A stretch of DNA of 64,000 nt from Lewinellaceae bacterium (lineage in GTDB: Bacteria; Bacteroidota; Bacteroidia; Chitinophagales; Saprospiraceae): assembly GCA_020636435.1 (NCBI GenBank), contig JACJXX010000001.1, positions 2,249,001-2,313,000 of the forward strand. The letters are read 5' to 3'. The translations under genes were made by a program, and so were the position numbers. The notes below the pieces were generated by a model. The model had not been told where the DNA came from, made no database searches, and worked only from the letters and a program-made list of their open reading frames with translations. Below are positions 62,346 to 64,000 of the stretch, in pieces; the first letter of the stretch is position 1, and each line of letters begins with the position of its first letter.

Positions 62346-63239
62346 ATGAAAAAGAGTGTTTTAAAAGAAATACAAAATTTAATTATTAAAGGTCAACTTG
62401 AACGAGCAATTTCATCATTAATTGAATATTGTGAAAAAGGAGACTCAGGTAATTACGAAGAATCAATTCTCTTGTCAACTCAATTTCATATAATTGAAAG
62501 GAAAGAAAGAATTGGATTAGGAGAATTTAGCCAAGAGATTAATAGAATAGCTCAAGCCGTTTTAAGAATAGTAATAGATGAAGAAAAAAAATCACTTCCC
62601 ATCCATGAAGAGAAGGAGAGTTCAGAAAGTATTGATAGTCGACTAATAGCAATAGAAACTAAAGTTGATAAACTTACAGAATTACTAAAAGCTCAATGGG
62701 TTGATCCTATTAAATTACTTGAAAATGAATACTTTTGGAGGCATCTTGAACCTGGTAGTAAAAATTATCTGTATTCAGCTGAAAAGACTTTGATATTGGA
62801 AGATTTACTTGATTTTTCTTCAGTTGTAATTCAATATGCAAAAACTTTAGAAAACGAGTTTATCAATAAAGTTTTCCTTCCGTATAGTAACTTTATTCAG
62901 GATTTTGGACAGGATGAAATAAATGAATACAATGGGCGAATAATGAAATTAATGTCAAATTTTAACGAGAGAATGATATCTTTTTCAGATGTTGTAAATT
63001 ATATTTTATGGGGAATAAAGGAAAAAAGTAATATGAAAATAAGCTTTATGAAATTTATTGAGAAAAGATTTTCCATAATAAATAAGGAAGAATTAGCGAA
63101 GGATTTGGAAGGAATTAAAGATTTAAGAAATCGTGCAGCTCATGTCGGAGTTATAACCAAAATAGAAGCAGAAGACTTCAGGAATAAAGTTCTATCAATA
63201 TTGAAGAATATTTTGAATCGACCTTATAAAATAAAATAA
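62346..63239 (+). CDS. EAD11-like plus HEPN-like protein, candidate defence effector
   Basis: 297 residues from MKKSVLKEIQNL (a TTG nine bases earlier is the other option). Residues ~1-80 (IKGQLERAISSLIEYCEKGDSGNYEESILL..., ERKERIGLGEFSQEINRIAQAVLRIV) resemble effector-associated domain 11, an adaptor in bacterial conflict systems. A short coiled coil follows (~98-115). The C-terminal all-helical region ends with IKDLRNRAAHVGVITKIEAEDF, where R261-x4-H266 fits the HEPN ribonuclease motif. Strikingly AT-rich compared with neighbours, so probably transferred. Alternative: a non-catalytic abortive-infection-like or Swt1-type helical protein. Confidence 0.6.
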   Translation: MKKSVLKEIQNLIIKGQLERAISSLIEYCEKGDSGNYEESILLSTQFHIIERKERIGLGEFSQEINRIAQAVLRIVIDEEKKSLPIHEEKESSESIDSRLIAIETKVDKLTELLKAQWVDPIKLLENEYFWRHLEPGSKNYLYSAEKTLILEDLLDFSSVVIQYAKTLENEFINKVFLPYSNFIQDFGQDEINEYNGRIMKLMSNFNERMISFSDVVNYILWGIKEKSNMKISFMKFIEKRFSIINKEELAKDLEGIKDLRNRAAHVGVITKIEAEDFRNKVLSILKNILNRPYKIK

Positions 63240-63306
63240 AAAACCAGCACAGAATAAATGAAAATGCGACAGCCCCGAATCAGAAATCACCAGCCCATTC
63301 TTCATC

Positions 63307-63450
63307 CTACTTCAACTTTTGAATATCCTCCATCAAATCCTCCAGCCCCAGATTCGAAATGGGTATTTTGTTTTCGGAAAGAGCGGTCTCAAACTGAAAC
63401 CGGGACATCTCTGCTATTTGTGCAACTTTGCCGATCGTAACTTTTTGTTT
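63307..63450 (-). pseudogene. 5'-truncated UPF0175-like antitoxin
   Basis: 47 codons, KQKVTIGKVAQIAEMSRFQFETALSENKIPISNLGLEDLMEDIQ..., match the C-terminal half of UPF0175 antitoxins (GKAAELAGLSRxxFxxLLxxxGIP). The N-terminal ~40 residues are missing; the frame runs instead into ACGCGGAT words (63451-63545), which supply a spurious start at 63576. No toxin gene is adjacent. Confidence 0.65.
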
Positions 63451-63545
63451 GGCAATGGAACGCGGATGACGCGGATATTGCGGATTCACGCGGATTGGGG
63501 AGCCTGCTGCTTTGGGCGCGGATGCAGATTTGTGCGGATGGTTGC
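63451..63545. repeat. ACGCGGAT word array
   Basis: About six ACGCGGAT/GCGGAT words in direct orientation, with a GGAGCCTGCTGCTTTGGGC spacer. The left end abuts the truncated antitoxin. Confidence 0.6.
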
Positions 63546-63635
63546 CATTAATCATTCCTTCATTCCTATGTTCCATTGCGAGGGTTTCCGGAGTGCACTC
63601 ACTAATGCCTAATACACTGATATACTAATCCTCCT

Positions 63636-64000
63636 TTACTCCCTCCTCAGAACATCCGCCGGATTAACTCTTAAAACACCAACCACTTTCAAACTAATAG
63701 TAGCCAGCGCCAGAAACACCACCCCAAAAGCCGCCCCGGCCATCATCCCGGCGTGCAGCCCGGCGTGGATAGCGAAGATGCTATCCATCAGCTTCCAGGC
63801 AAAGAAAGCGCCGCCGGCGACGCCCAAAACGGCTGCCAAAGCAAATATCCAGAGGTAATTCTTATTGATCAGATAGGCAATATCCCAGGCGCGGGCGCCG
63901 ACAATGCGCCGGATGGCGATCTCTTTGAGGCGCTTCAGCACGTTGAGCGATACCATGGCGAACAAGCCGGTCAGCGCCAGCAGGATGGCCACCAATGCCT
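63636..64000 (-). CDS. FtsX-type ABC permease, C-terminal part (runs off window)
   Basis: About 121 residues visible, open to the right edge. Helix, then LKEIAIRRIVGARAWDIAYLINK (the FtsX cytoplasmic signature, with RRIVGAR instead of RKVLGAS), two further helices and the end NPADVLRRE. It is the eleventh permease of the window and the most divergent, so it may belong to a different subfamily. Confidence 0.88.
   Translation of the reverse strand, partial: ALVAILLALTGLFAMVSLNVLKRLKEIAIRRIVGARAWDIAYLINKNYLWIFALAAVLGVAGGAFFAWKLMDSIFAIHAGLHAGMMAGAAFGVVFLALATISLKVVGVLRVNPADVLRRE

Noticed and set aside
1..64000. rRNA, tRNA, prophage and replication-origin features
   Set aside because: No recognisable tRNA cloverleaf, rRNA segment, phage structural gene or dnaA-type box cluster was seen on reading.

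Overview
The window looks like a chromosomal segment of a gliding or filamentous Bacteroidota member, most likely of the Saprospiraceae/Lewinellaceae type. The reasons are a type IX secretion (T9SS) sorting domain, a hybrid histidine kinase with TPR, REC and AraC output, a LytS/LytTR pair, many ~800-residue FtsX/MacB-type permeases ending in NPVEALRYE, and few Shine-Dalgarno sequences. No rRNA, tRNA or CRISPR array was seen.

Layout. 0.4-4.8 kb: a cysteine-rich lipoprotein with a glycine-zipper tail, then a hybrid two-component regulator interrupted by a VDA repeat. 4.9-7.3 kb: a lone permease. 8-9.6 kb: a decaying cluster (DUF1801 fragment, VOC protein, truncated dioxygenase-like lipoprotein, DinB-like protein, another fragment). 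9.8-16.5 kb: an O2-tolerant group-1d-type [NiFe] hydrogenase operon (protease, cytochrome b, large and small subunits) divergent from a His-rich membrane protein and hypA, hypB, hypC, with two CRP/FNR-like dyads between. 17-22.4 kb: two tandem CotH/beta-helix proteins. 22.9-30.2 kb: three permeases. 31-31.6 kb: a DUF6364/PIN toxin-antitoxin pair bracketed by two copies of one miniature element. 31.8-36.3 kb: a broken SUMF1-like gene, an AraC regulator, a secreted protein and a di-haem peroxidase. 36.4-38.5 kb: a permease pseudogene. 39-43.3 kb: a SnoaL-like protein, LytTR/LytS and a beta-lactamase-fold hydrolase. 43.3-53.4 kb: an operon of one LolD-type ATPase and three permeases, hit by an IS4-family element. 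54-61 kb: a T9SS protein and two permeases. 61-64 kb: a small conserved gene, an AT-rich EAD11/HEPN-like candidate defence protein, an antitoxin remnant and the tail of another permease.

Three kinds of non-coding structure link the window. (1) Four permease loci carry tandem 16-bp dyads (TGTKCG...GGACA type, 21-22 bp apart) 63-65 bp upstream of a -24/-12 (sigma-54-type) promoter. (2) At least eight miniature inverted-repeat elements of about 160-185 bp are flanked by TTA or TAA, and one has an empty-site relative within the window. They disrupt leaders, stop codons and genes. (3) Intergenic gaps hold inverted arrays of short words (GTGTAAA, GTGTATCA, GATTTTTGA, ATGGTTCY and others), usually immediately after gene ends and at almost every permease boundary.

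Functionally, the window combines hydrogen oxidation, a large paralogous set of envelope permeases apparently sharing few ATPases under enhancer-type control, and small mobile or defence islands.
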